Assembly (NCBI GenBank): GCA_045576675.1
Contig: JAZNGX010000112.1
Location: 1-16,085, forward strand
Reading direction: 5' to 3'
DNA length: 16,085 bases
Origin: JAZNGX01 sp045576675
GTDB taxonomy: Bacteria > Bacillota > Clostridia > Monoglobales > Firm-18
The notes under the pieces are model-generated. The model was not told the origin of the DNA. It worked only from the letters and a program-made list of their open reading frames with translations, and made no database searches. Positions 7,228-14,502 of this stretch are shown piece after piece (the first letter of the stretch is position 1; each line of letters opens with the position of its first letter). A program made the position numbers and the translations under genes.

Positions 7228-8003
7228 AAGTTATAGACTTTCACGCACATATATTTCCTGAAGCATTAGCCCCAAAAGCAGTTGAAAATCTTGAAAATTA
7301 TTACAAAATGCAATGGGGTTGCAAGGGCGATGTTAACGACATAATCAAATGTATGGATAAAGGCGATGTAGAAAAATGCGTTATTTTTTCTACAGCAACA
7401 AAGCCTCAACAGGTTGTTAACGTTAATAACTTTTTACTTGAGCATAAGAACAATCCACGTTTTATAGTTTTTGGTTCGGTTCATCCTGAATATGAGGATT
7501 CTATCAATGAAATCAAAAGAGTTAAAAAGGAAGGCGTTAAGGGCTTTAAATTTCATCCTGATTTTCAGCATTTTTATGTAGATGACGATAAAATGCTGAA
7601 AATATATGAAGAAATCGGCTCTGACTATCCGATTATTATGCATGCAGGAGATAAAAATACAGACTTCTCCTCCCCTTATCGTTTTGCACGCCTTCTGGAA
7701 ATTTTTCCTGAGCACACATTTATCGCGGCTCACCTTGGCGGTTACAGTGAGTGGGATCAGGTTAAAGAATGTCTGTCGGGGAAAAACATATATTTTGACA
7801 CATCAAGTTCAATGTGGTGTTTAACACCTGAAGAAACTGAAGAAATTATAAAAGGACATGGTGTTGACAAAGTATTATTTGGTACTGATTATCCTGCAAT
7901 GTCACACAAGGACGAACTGGAAAAGTTTTTAAAGCTCAATTTCACTGACGAAGAATTTGAAAAAATGCTTCATATAAATGCAGAGAAATTATTGAATCTA
8001 TAA
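7224..8003 (+). CDS. Metal-dependent hydrolase of the amidohydrolase-2 (TIM-barrel) family
   Basis: The 259-residue protein has the metal-site pattern of the PF04909-type amidohydrolase family: HAHIFP with H7 and H9, FKFHPDFQ with H111, IIMHAGD with H140, AAHLGG with H170 and FGTDYP with D222. The family includes hydrolases and decarboxylases of many small molecules, so the substrate cannot be named. No signal peptide is seen, so it is cytosolic. Its ATG overlaps the ldh stop (ATGA), so the two are co-translated, and a strong terminator follows. Operon position suggests a housekeeping or repair role near purine or pyruvate metabolism, but that is only inference. Confidence 0.85.
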   Translation: MKVIDFHAHIFPEALAPKAVENLENYYKMQWGCKGDVNDIIKCMDKGDVEKCVIFSTATKPQQVVNVNNFLLEHKNNPRFIVFGSVHPEYEDSINEIKRVKKEGVKGFKFHPDFQHFYVDDDKMLKIYEEIGSDYPIIMHAGDKNTDFSSPYRFARLLEIFPEHTFIAAHLGGYSEWDQVKECLSGKNIYFDTSSSMWCLTPEETEEIIKGHGVDKVLFGTDYPAMSHKDELEKFLKLNFTDEEFEKMLHINAEKLLNL

Positions 8004-8010
8004 ATACATA

Positions 8011-8047
8011 GGCATTTAGTCAAATTGACTAAATGCCCTATTTTTTT
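8011..8047 (+). terminator. Terminator of the purine operon
   Basis: GGCATTTAGTCAA (8011-8023) and TTGACTAAATGCC (8025-8037) are perfect inverted arms, followed by CTA and seven T residues. It begins 8 bases after the last gene of the operon. Confidence 0.93.
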
Positions 8048-8109
8048 GCAAAAATATTAATAATATGTAAAATTTATTGTTATTTCCACATTAAATTATG
8101 AAAAATAAC

Positions 8110-8138
8110 TTGCAAAATTGTTAAAATTGTTATATGAT
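8110..8138 (+). promoter_or_regulatory. Promoter of the regulator-ftsEX unit
   Basis: TTGCAA (8110-8115), a 17-base spacer and TATGAT (8133-8138) lie about 49 bases before the next start codon. The -35 box is identical to that of the purE promoter. The spacer carries a perfect tandem duplication of AAAATTGTT (8114-8122 and 8123-8131). The rest of the intergenic stretch from 8048 to 8186 is AT-rich and shows no gene or riboswitch. Confidence 0.6.
8114..8131. repeat. Tandem 9-bp duplication inside a promoter spacer
   Basis: Two adjacent identical copies of AAAATTGTT fill the gap between the -35 and -10 boxes of the promoter for the CdaR-like gene. It could be a binding site for a regulator, possibly the gene product itself, or a slippage product. 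Confidence 0.6.
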
Positions 8139-8186
8139 ATAAGATAAGATATTATGTAAAATACACTCTATTAATGGAGGTAAATT

Positions 8187-9272
8187 ATGACAAACAGATT
8201 ATTTCAAACTATCATCTATCAGGTGCAATCTGCATTTCCTGGTAGAAAAGCCGGCATCATTGATGAAACAGGTACGATAATAGCTTGTACTGACGTTAGT
8301 GCTATAGGAGAGCAATGTGGCGAACAGCTTACAGATGTTAAATTTGCCAGTGAGCCCATTGTTATAAAAGGCACTACCTACAAACGTATCAGTGGCAGAA
8401 ATCGTTCAGATTACATAATCTTCTGCAGCGGTTCAGATGAGCTTGCGCAAAGCGGTACAATAATTTTAAGTGTATCTCTTTCTCAAATCAAACAGCTTTA
8501 TGATGAAAAATATGATAAATTGAGCTTTATTAAAAACATTTTATCAGACAACGTTATGTCATTTGATATTCACAGCAAAGCACGCACACTACACTTAAAT
8601 ATCGAATGTCCGCGTGTTGCATTTTTGATTCACACAAAATCTGATGAATATATTGCTCACGAGGTTGTTTCAGGAATGTTTCCTGACAGAAACAAGGATT
8701 TTGTTATCAGTATGAATGAAACAGATGTAGTTTTAATTAAAGAGGTTAAAGCAGATATAACTCCCAAAGAGTTACACAAAATTGCCTCTTCCATTGTTGA
8801 CACTCTCGGTGCAGAAATTTTAACAAAGGTTAAAATTGGTATCGGTTCGGTTGTGACAAATATAATCGAAATCAATCGTTCGTTCAAAGATGCAAGTGTG
8901 GCTCTGGATGTTGGCAAGGTTTTTGATAACGAGCAGTCAATTATAGACTACAATAATCTTGGTATTGGCAGACTTATCTATCAGATGCCAACAAAACTAT
9001 GCGAACTGTTTTTAAAAGAAATATTCAGAAAAGGCTCAATTGAAGTTCTTGATGATGAAACAATCACAACAATCCAAAAGTTTTTTGAAAACAACTTAAA
9101 TGTCAGCGAAGCATCAAGACAGCTTTTTGTACACAGAAACACTTTAGTTTACAGACTTGATAAGATACACAAAATAACAGGTCTTGACCTTCGTAAATTT
9201 GATGATGCAATTGTATTTAAAGTAGCAATGATGGTACATCGTTACCTTAATTCAGACACACTTAATATTTAG
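8187..9272 (+). CDS. CdaR/PucR-type transcriptional regulator
   Basis: A 361-residue protein with a C-terminal PucR-type helix-turn-helix at about 293-350 (FFENNLNVSEASRQLFVHRN then TLVYRLDKIHKITGLDLRKF). The middle (about 140-245) resembles the GGDEF-like domain of CdaR proteins. The N-terminus (about 1-100), with GIIDETGTIIACTD, looks like a small-molecule sensing domain related to the sugar-diacid-recognition type. The effector is unknown. TGGAGGT (8175-8181) precedes the ATG. It lies 12 bases before ftsE, so it is co-transcribed with the division genes and may regulate this unit. No sugar-acid utilisation genes are nearby, so the classical CdaR role is not supported. Confidence 0.8.
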   Translation: MTNRLFQTIIYQVQSAFPGRKAGIIDETGTIIACTDVSAIGEQCGEQLTDVKFASEPIVIKGTTYKRISGRNRSDYIIFCSGSDELAQSGTIILSVSLSQIKQLYDEKYDKLSFIKNILSDNVMSFDIHSKARTLHLNIECPRVAFLIHTKSDEYIAHEVVSGMFPDRNKDFVISMNETDVVLIKEVKADITPKELHKIASSIVDTLGAEILTKVKIGIGSVVTNIIEINRSFKDASVALDVGKVFDNEQSIIDYNNLGIGRLIYQMPTKLCELFLKEIFRKGSIEVLDDETITTIQKFFENNLNVSEASRQLFVHRNTLVYRLDKIHKITGLDLRKFDDAIVFKVAMMVHRYLNSDTLNI

Positions 9273-9284
9273 GAGGTCATTTCA

Positions 9285-9974
9285 TTGGTATTTTTTAACG
9301 GTGTTACCAAAATATATGAAAAAACAGGTACAACCGCGCTTTCAAACGTGAATTTTTACATAGATAAAGGTGAATTTGTATTTATAATCGGTTCGTCAGG
9401 TGCAGGCAAATCTACATTAACAAAGCTTATGCTTGGTGAAGAAAAGCCGACATCCGGCGAAATAATCATCAACAATATTGACGTTGGTAATTTAAAGCAC
9501 AAAGAAATTCCTTACTATCGCAGAAAGCTTGGTATGGTTTTTCAGGATTTCAGACTTTTAAACGGTAAAAACGTTTTTGAAAATGTTGCATTTGCTATGC
9601 ACATCAAAAATGCATCCTCAAAAGAAGTACGCCGTGTTGTGCCTAACGTTCTCAGCATGGTTGGTCTTTCACACAAATCAAACGCAATGCCATTTGAGCT
9701 TTCAGGCGGTGAACAACAGCGTGTAGCACTTGCTCGTGCTATGGTAAACAACCCTGCAGTTCTTATTGCAGACGAGCCTACAGGAAACCTTGATCCCGCT
9801 ACTGCCGACGAAATTATGCAAATTCTTGATGATATAAACAAACGCGGAACTACCGTTATCGTTGTTTCGCATGCGAAGGATATTGTTGACAAAATGAAAA
9901 AACGTGTTATCGAGCTTGAATTCGGCACAATGATCAGAGACGAAGAGAGAGGCGGTTATACCAATGAGAGCTAA
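9285..9974 (+). CDS. ftsE: Cell division ATP-binding protein FtsE
   Basis: ABC-type ATPase that works with FtsX at the membrane to control peptidoglycan hydrolases, in division or elongation depending on the species. The 229-residue length is typical. Walker A is GSSGAGKST (36-44), the Q-loop MVFQDFR (84-90), the ABC signature LSGGEQQ (139-145), Walker B VLIADEP (159-165) and the switch histidine H196. The start is a TTG at 9285, supported by AGGAGGT (9271-9277) at 7-base spacing and by no ATG or GTG in a fitting position. Its end overlaps ftsX by 11 bases. Confidence 0.96.
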   Translation: MVFFNGVTKIYEKTGTTALSNVNFYIDKGEFVFIIGSSGAGKSTLTKLMLGEEKPTSGEIIINNIDVGNLKHKEIPYYRRKLGMVFQDFRLLNGKNVFENVAFAMHIKNASSKEVRRVVPNVLSMVGLSHKSNAMPFELSGGEQQRVALARAMVNNPAVLIADEPTGNLDPATADEIMQILDDINKRGTTVIVVSHAKDIVDKMKKRVIELEFGTMIRDEERGGYTNES

Positions 9975-10854
9975 AACTATCAAGTATTTTTTTGAAGAAG
10001 GTATAAAAGGCTTCTGGGTTAATGGTCTTATGTCTATAGCCTCTGTATTTATAGTTGTAGCAAGCCTTTTAATTTTAGGTATATATCTTATTTTTTCACT
10101 TAACATAAATTATATCGGCGAACAATTTGAATCGCAGTATGAAATACGTGCTTTTATTGAAATGGGTACAAGTCAGGAGAGAATAGCTCAGATAAGTGAA
10201 GAAGTTAAAAAGATTAATAACGTAAGTGATGTTACACTTATAACCGCAAGTCAGGCACTTGAGGATTACAGAAAAGATCTCGGTGACAATGCACGAATAC
10301 TCGATGGTCTTCAGGATGACAATCCATTAAGAGATTCCCTGAAAATTACTATGACAAACTTAAACGCTGCTGCAATTATTGCACAAAAGGTTGAAGCCAT
10401 AAATGATGTTGCTTGGGTTAAGAACAGCAAAGATGTTATGTCAACATTACTAAAGCTAACCTCTTCTATCCGTCACGGCAGCTTTATTCTTATGATTCTA
10501 TTAAGTCTTGTTGCAGTGTTTATAATTTCAAACGCAATCAGAATGACGGTGTTTGCACGCAGACGTGATATTGGTATAGCTAAATTTTTAGGAGCAACTG
10601 ACTGGTTTATCAGATGGCCATTTATTGTTGAAGGTATAATTATGGGCGTTGTTGGCAGTCTTATTGCACTTGTTTTGGTAATACCTGCTTATAATTACAT
10701 ATATAACGCTTTAACAACACTAGCCGGCAACTCACTTGATTTCTATACAACAGGCGTAATTATTAAAGAAATCTCACTTTGGTTCATTGGAATCGGTGCA
10801 ATGCTTGGTGCGTTTGGCAGCGGCATTTCACTTGGAAGATATTTAAAAGTATAA
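9964..10854 (+). CDS. ftsX: Cell division membrane protein FtsX
   Basis: The 296-residue permease-like partner of FtsE does not transport a solute. It transmits ATP hydrolysis to extracellular wall hydrolases. Four hydrophobic segments are visible at about 22-45, 172-194, 219-243 and 269-290. The large extracellular domain between the first two (about 46-170) is the part that binds hydrolase coiled coils in related systems. The loop after TM2, FARRRDIGIAKFLGATDWFI (197-216), is a typical FtsX cytoplasmic coupling segment. The ATG lies inside ftsE (11-base overlap), so the two are made in coupled amounts. The M23 peptidase gene follows directly. Confidence 0.95.
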   Translation: MRAKTIKYFFEEGIKGFWVNGLMSIASVFIVVASLLILGIYLIFSLNINYIGEQFESQYEIRAFIEMGTSQERIAQISEEVKKINNVSDVTLITASQALEDYRKDLGDNARILDGLQDDNPLRDSLKITMTNLNAAAIIAQKVEAINDVAWVKNSKDVMSTLLKLTSSIRHGSFILMILLSLVAVFIISNAIRMTVFARRRDIGIAKFLGATDWFIRWPFIVEGIIMGVVGSLIALVLVIPAYNYIYNALTTLAGNSLDFYTTGVIIKEISLWFIGIGAMLGAFGSGISLGRYLKV

Positions 10855-10870
10855 GAAAGGATATTCAGCT

Positions 10871-12025
10871 ATGAAATTCAATGATGTTACAAAAAGGATT
10901 CTTGCAATCATTGTAGTACTACTGTTTATTTTGGCTGCGGTTCTTCCTCTTACTTCTATGCTTGCAAGCGCTGACAACATTTCTGATTTACAAAAAAAGA
11001 TTCAAGATAGCCAGTCAAAGAAAAAAGACATACAAAATGAAATCAATGAAATAAATCAGGAAAAAAAATCGCTACTTACTGAAATCAAAGCATATGACAC
11101 ACAAATTGAAATATTAAAAACTGAAATAGAAGAGATGAACCAGAAAATCGCACAGGATGATGCAGTTATAGCAGATGTTCAGAAACAGCTAGACGAAGCA
11201 ACTGCAAAAGCCGAAAAGCAGTACGAAACCTACAAAGAACGTATACGGGTGATGTACGAAAATGGTTCTGACAGCTTTTTTGACATTCTTTTAAATTCAG
11301 AAAGCTTTTCAGATTTTCTTAATAAATATGAAATAGTTCGTCAAATTTCAGAATATGATAGTAATATGGTTGATAAGCTTGAGCAAGTAAAAAAAGAGAT
11401 TTCAGATAAAAAAGCTCAGCTTGAAGCAATTAAAGAACAAAAAGTTCAAAAAGTGAACACACTGAACAACTCTAAAAAAACTATGGAAGCTAAAGCCAGT
11501 GAAAAGGACAGAATGGTAGCACAGCTTGACACTGACAAAGCCTCTCTTGAAAAGAAGCTTAAGCAGCAGGATGCTGCAGAAAACGCCATAAGGGCACAGA
11601 TTGCAAGGCTTCAGAACCCTGGCACACCATACACAGGCGGTTCTATGGTTTGGCCTGCACCTGCTTCAAGGATCGTTACATCACCATACGGAACACGTTT
11701 TCATCCAGTTTTGAAATACAACAGATTCCATGCAGGAATAGATATTGGAGCCGGTATGGGTACTTCTGTTGTTGCAGCAAATAGTGGAAAAGTAATAACA
11801 GCAGCTTATAGCTCATCATACGGATACTATGTTGTTGTAGACCACGGCGGCGGAGTTTCAACATTATACGCGCACGGCAGCAAAATCATAACAAGCGTTG
11901 GTGCAACAGTTTATGCAGGGCAAGAAATTATGAAGGTTGGCAGCACGGGTATTTCAACCGGCCCTCATCTTCATTTTGAAGTTCTTATTAACGGTAAAAA
12001 CACAGACCCTATGGGATATTTTTAA
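10871..12025 (+). CDS. Secreted coiled-coil M23 peptidase, PcsB/EnvC-like FtsEX partner
   Basis: A 384-residue exported protein. A hydrophobic signal segment (about 9-34) is followed by long Lys/Glu/Gln-rich coiled coils (about 36-120 and 160-245). Between them is the YKERIRVMYENGSDSFFDIL / SESFSDFL hairpin seen in PcsB-type proteins. The C-terminal LytM domain (about 259-384) keeps the zinc and catalytic set: H287 and D291 in HAGID, H335 in YAHG, and H366/H368 in GPHLHFE. It should therefore be an active peptidoglycan endopeptidase, unlike degenerate EnvC. In streptococci and E. coli such coiled-coil proteins dock on FtsX. Position 16 bases after ftsX supports the same here. A possible Ala-Ser-Ala cleavage site lies near residues 32-34. 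Confidence 0.9.
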   Translation: MKFNDVTKRILAIIVVLLFILAAVLPLTSMLASADNISDLQKKIQDSQSKKKDIQNEINEINQEKKSLLTEIKAYDTQIEILKTEIEEMNQKIAQDDAVIADVQKQLDEATAKAEKQYETYKERIRVMYENGSDSFFDILLNSESFSDFLNKYEIVRQISEYDSNMVDKLEQVKKEISDKKAQLEAIKEQKVQKVNTLNNSKKTMEAKASEKDRMVAQLDTDKASLEKKLKQQDAAENAIRAQIARLQNPGTPYTGGSMVWPAPASRIVTSPYGTRFHPVLKYNRFHAGIDIGAGMGTSVVAANSGKVITAAYSSSYGYYVVVDHGGGVSTLYAHGSKIITSVGATVYAGQEIMKVGSTGISTGPHLHFEVLINGKNTDPMGYF

Positions 12026-12046
12026 TCAATAAAGAAGGCATAATTA

Positions 12047-13183
12047 ATGAATGATAATCGCAAAATTCTTAAAATAGTATCAATAACTGTAATAATTACA
12101 GCTGCTCTTACTTTTATTGCAACTTCTGAATTTTATGGTGTTAAGGACATAAGGAAATTCAGAGCAACATTAAATATTCTTGAAAAATATTTTTATCAGG
12201 AACCTGATCTTACAGCTATTGATGAGTCTGCCGCAAAGGCAGCTGCAGAAGCAGTCAATGACCCATACACACAATATATGACTGCTGATGAATGGGACAC
12301 CTTCCGCCAGCAGCTCGAAGAAAAGTATTGTGGCATAGGAGTTACTGTTACCAAGGAGAAAATTGAAGATTATCTTTTGATTGTATCTTCGTTCAATAAT
12401 TCACCTGCCAAAGATGCAGGATTAGACACCGGTGATAAAATAACTAAGGTTGAAGGTGAAACAACATCAGGCTTAACAGTTGACGAGGTTGTTGATAAAA
12501 TCAAAGGTGCTGAGGGCACAAAAGTAAAAATTACTGTTTTAAAAAGCGGTTATGAAACTGAACAGGAATACGAACTTGAACGTAAGAATATAGAAATTGA
12601 AACAGTATATTCAGAGCTTTTGGATAACCGCTTTGGTTATTTACAGCTTGCAAGTTTTAATGAAAACTGTTCTGTTAAGTTTATAGAGCATATGAATAAG
12701 CTTATAGCCGATGGTGCCTCCTCCCTTATCATTGATTTACGTGCTAATGGTGGCGGTTTGACCAAAGAAGCTGAAAACATTGCAAATTATCTGCTACCCA
12801 AAGGCAGTGTTATTTATTCAACAAAAGACCGAGCAGGAAAAACAGAAGTTATAAAAACAACCAAGGAAGGCAATACTGAAATTCCAATTGTAATTCTTGT
12901 AGACGGAAACTCAGCAAGTGCTTCCGAATTACTTTCGGCAAGTATAAAAGAAAACGGACGCGGAGTATTGGTTGGAACACAAACTTATGGCAAAGCTTTA
13001 GTTCAGACTGTATTTAACTTTTACGATAATTCCGCACTAAAAATAACCATACAACAGTATTTCACACCAAATGGTAATTATATCAACCAAAATGGAATTG
13101 AACCAGATTATGTTGTAGAGCTTAAATCTGCAGCCGATGAACAGCTTGATTTTGCCAAAACAATTTTATCAGAAGAAAAGTAA
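12047..13183 (+). CDS. Membrane-anchored S41 (carboxy-terminal processing) peptidase
   Basis: A 378-residue CTP-family serine protease. One N-terminal membrane segment (about 8-27) places the rest outside the cell. A PDZ domain spans about 95-175 (GIGVTVTKE, then SPAKDAGLDTGDKITKVEG). The catalytic core has GNSASASELL with nucleophile S291 and the general-base lysine K316 in TYGKALVQ, exactly 25 residues apart as in Prc. Related CTPs trim or degrade secreted cell-wall hydrolases and signalling proteins, and B. subtilis also keeps a CTP gene near ftsEX. Its neighbour, the M23 peptidase, is an obvious possible substrate, but that is inference. GAAGG (12034-12038) precedes the ATG. A terminator follows the stop. 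Confidence 0.93.
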   Translation: MNDNRKILKIVSITVIITAALTFIATSEFYGVKDIRKFRATLNILEKYFYQEPDLTAIDESAAKAAAEAVNDPYTQYMTADEWDTFRQQLEEKYCGIGVTVTKEKIEDYLLIVSSFNNSPAKDAGLDTGDKITKVEGETTSGLTVDEVVDKIKGAEGTKVKITVLKSGYETEQEYELERKNIEIETVYSELLDNRFGYLQLASFNENCSVKFIEHMNKLIADGASSLIIDLRANGGGLTKEAENIANYLLPKGSVIYSTKDRAGKTEVIKTTKEGNTEIPIVILVDGNSASASELLSASIKENGRGVLVGTQTYGKALVQTVFNFYDNSALKITIQQYFTPNGNYINQNGIEPDYVVELKSAADEQLDFAKTILSEEK

Positions 13184-13191
13184 TATTACAA

Positions 13192-13240
13192 ACCGCCTTT
13201 TCATAAACTTAAATAAAGTTTATAAAGGCGGTGTTTTATT
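13192..13240 (+). terminator. Terminator after the S41 peptidase gene, overlapping the next gene's RBS
   Basis: ACCGCCTTT (13192-13200) pairs with AAAGGCGGT (13224-13232), and inside it ATAAACTT (13203-13210) pairs with AAGTTTAT (13216-13223), giving 17 pairs with a two-base bulge and an AAATA loop. GTTTTATT follows. It starts 8 bases after the stop codon. The 3' arm contains GGCGGTG, the only Shine-Dalgarno-like stretch for the following gene. Confidence 0.85.
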
Positions 13241-13922
13241 GAATACAATCGGAATAATAGCTCCCAAAAGAAGCAGAGCAAATAAAAGTTTTTTTAATAA
13301 ATACAAACCTGACTTCATTTTTATTGAACATAAGCTTTTAAGATTAGTTGTTGCATATGACAATCAGAATTACAACAGAATCTTCAAAAAGTATAACATT
13401 AAAACTGCAGTAAAAGCAAATGATGCATTTTTAAAGCATACACCTGTAATTAATCTTTGTACAGGAAAAGATTTTTACGAAAAAAACCTTATATATTTTG
13501 TAACAAAATGCTTTAAACAATATGGATTAAATTCCGATAATTCAACAATATCAATTGTCTTCGACGATTATTCAAAAACTATAGAAATGCTGATTATACA
13601 AGCTTCCCGCCTTTTTAAATATATGATAATTGTATCAGACGATAACATTTCAGATAAGGTTAACTCTTTGGTAAATGAATATGGAATTGATATCATCATA
13701 ATGTCAAACGAAAAATCTATCAACAGCGATATATCTGTGGAATTAACAAGTAAAAATGTTCAATATAGCAAAGATACGATAATACTAAATATTAACAGTA
13801 ACATTTTACTTCCAAAAGAGTATAATATCACTATGCCAAAGAATATTGGATTTGAAGTAAATAAAGTTGCATTGGCTGAAGCGTTGTCATTATTAACAAA
13901 AAACATTGACAATCAGATATAA
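13239..13922 (+). CDS. Protein of unknown function with a possible Rossmann-like segment
   Basis: I do not recognise this 227-residue protein. It is rich in Lys, Asn and Ile and more AT-biased than its neighbours. It has no signal peptide or membrane segment. The middle (about residues 100-165) has a strand-helix-strand pattern, ISIVFDDYSKTIEMLIIQAS then KYMIIVSDDN and EYGIDIIIMSN, that resembles half of a nucleotide-binding fold, but no glycine-rich loop is present. An in-frame ATG at 13137 would overlap the S41 gene, lacks a ribosome binding site and would translate the terminator hairpin. TTG 13239 with GGCGGTG (13227-13233) is therefore preferred. Its last codons contain the greA promoter. 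Confidence 0.6.
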   Translation: MNTIGIIAPKRSRANKSFFNKYKPDFIFIEHKLLRLVVAYDNQNYNRIFKKYNIKTAVKANDAFLKHTPVINLCTGKDFYEKNLIYFVTKCFKQYGLNSDNSTISIVFDDYSKTIEMLIIQASRLFKYMIIVSDDNISDKVNSLVNEYGIDIIIMSNEKSINSDISVELTSKNVQYSKDTIILNINSNILLPKEYNITMPKNIGFEVNKVALAEALSLLTKNIDNQI

Positions 13923-13934
13923 ATAGTATATAAT
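13906..13934 (+). promoter_or_regulatory. Perfect-consensus promoter of greA-lysS
   Basis: TTGACA (13906-13911), a 17-base spacer and TATAAT (13929-13934) match the sigma-A consensus fully. The -35 box lies within the last codons (Ile-Asp) of the preceding gene. The start is expected near 13941, giving a leader of about 70 bases before greA. Confidence 0.85.
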
Positions 13935-13976
13935 ATATTAATATGGATTAGTTTGTAATACACATTGGCATAAACA

Positions 13977-13994
13977 AATTTACTTAAGTAAATT
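13977..13994 (+). promoter_or_regulatory. 18-bp perfect palindrome in the greA leader
   Basis: AATTTACTT followed directly by its reverse complement AAGTAAATT, ending two bases before the greA Shine-Dalgarno (13996-14002). It may be an operator or a weak RNA hairpin next to the ribosome binding site. With no loop bases, some inner pairs would have to open in RNA. Confidence 0.5.
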
Positions 13995-14011
13995 GAAAGG
14001 AGTCATTAAAA

Positions 14012-14491
14012 ATGGCGGCAACAAAACAAGTGGTTCTTACAAGCGAGGGGCTTGCTAAATTAGAAGCTGAGTTGGAGGATTTGAAAACTGTCAAACGCAG
14101 AGAATGCGCTGAAAAAATCAAGCAGGCTCTTTCATTTGGCGATTTGTCAGAAAATTCAGAGTACGATGAAGCAAAAAATGAACAGGCTCAGATTGAGTCT
14201 CGAATTGTTCAAATCGAAACAATGCTTAAAAACGTAAAAATTATTGATTCTGATGAAGTTTCAACCGACGTTGTAACCTTGGGTTCAAAAGTAAAGGTGT
14301 ATGATGAGGATTTTGATGAAGAGGTTGTCTACAACATCGTAGGCTCTACTGAGGCAGACCCGAAGAATTATAAAATTTCAGATGAATCACCGGTTGGAGC
14401 AGCACTTATAGGCTCAAAAATCGGTGAAGAAATAGAAATTGAAGTTCCACAGGGAACAATCAAACTAAAGATATTAGATATAACCAGGTAG
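14012..14491 (+). CDS. greA: Transcription elongation factor GreA
   Basis: GreA enters the secondary channel of stalled RNA polymerase and stimulates cleavage of the backtracked transcript. The 159-residue length is standard. The N-terminal coiled coil (about 10-75) carries the tip motif SFGDLSENSEYDEAKNEQAQ (41-60), with the acidic pair D44 and E47 that supports metal in the polymerase active site. The C-terminal FKBP-like domain (about 80-159) contains SPVGAALIGSKIGEEIE. AAAGGAGT (13996-14002) precedes the ATG. lysS follows after 11 bases, so they form one unit. Confidence 0.97.
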   Translation: MAATKQVVLTSEGLAKLEAELEDLKTVKRRECAEKIKQALSFGDLSENSEYDEAKNEQAQIESRIVQIETMLKNVKIIDSDEVSTDVVTLGSKVKVYDEDFDEEVVYNIVGSTEADPKNYKISDESPVGAALIGSKIGEEIEIEVPQGTIKLKILDITR

Positions 14492-14502
14492 GAGGAAAAA
14501 AC

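Noticed and set aside
13137..13238. N-terminal extension of the unknown gene to ATG 13137
   Set aside because: No ribosome binding site, overlap with the S41 gene, and the added 34 residues would be encoded by the terminator hairpin.
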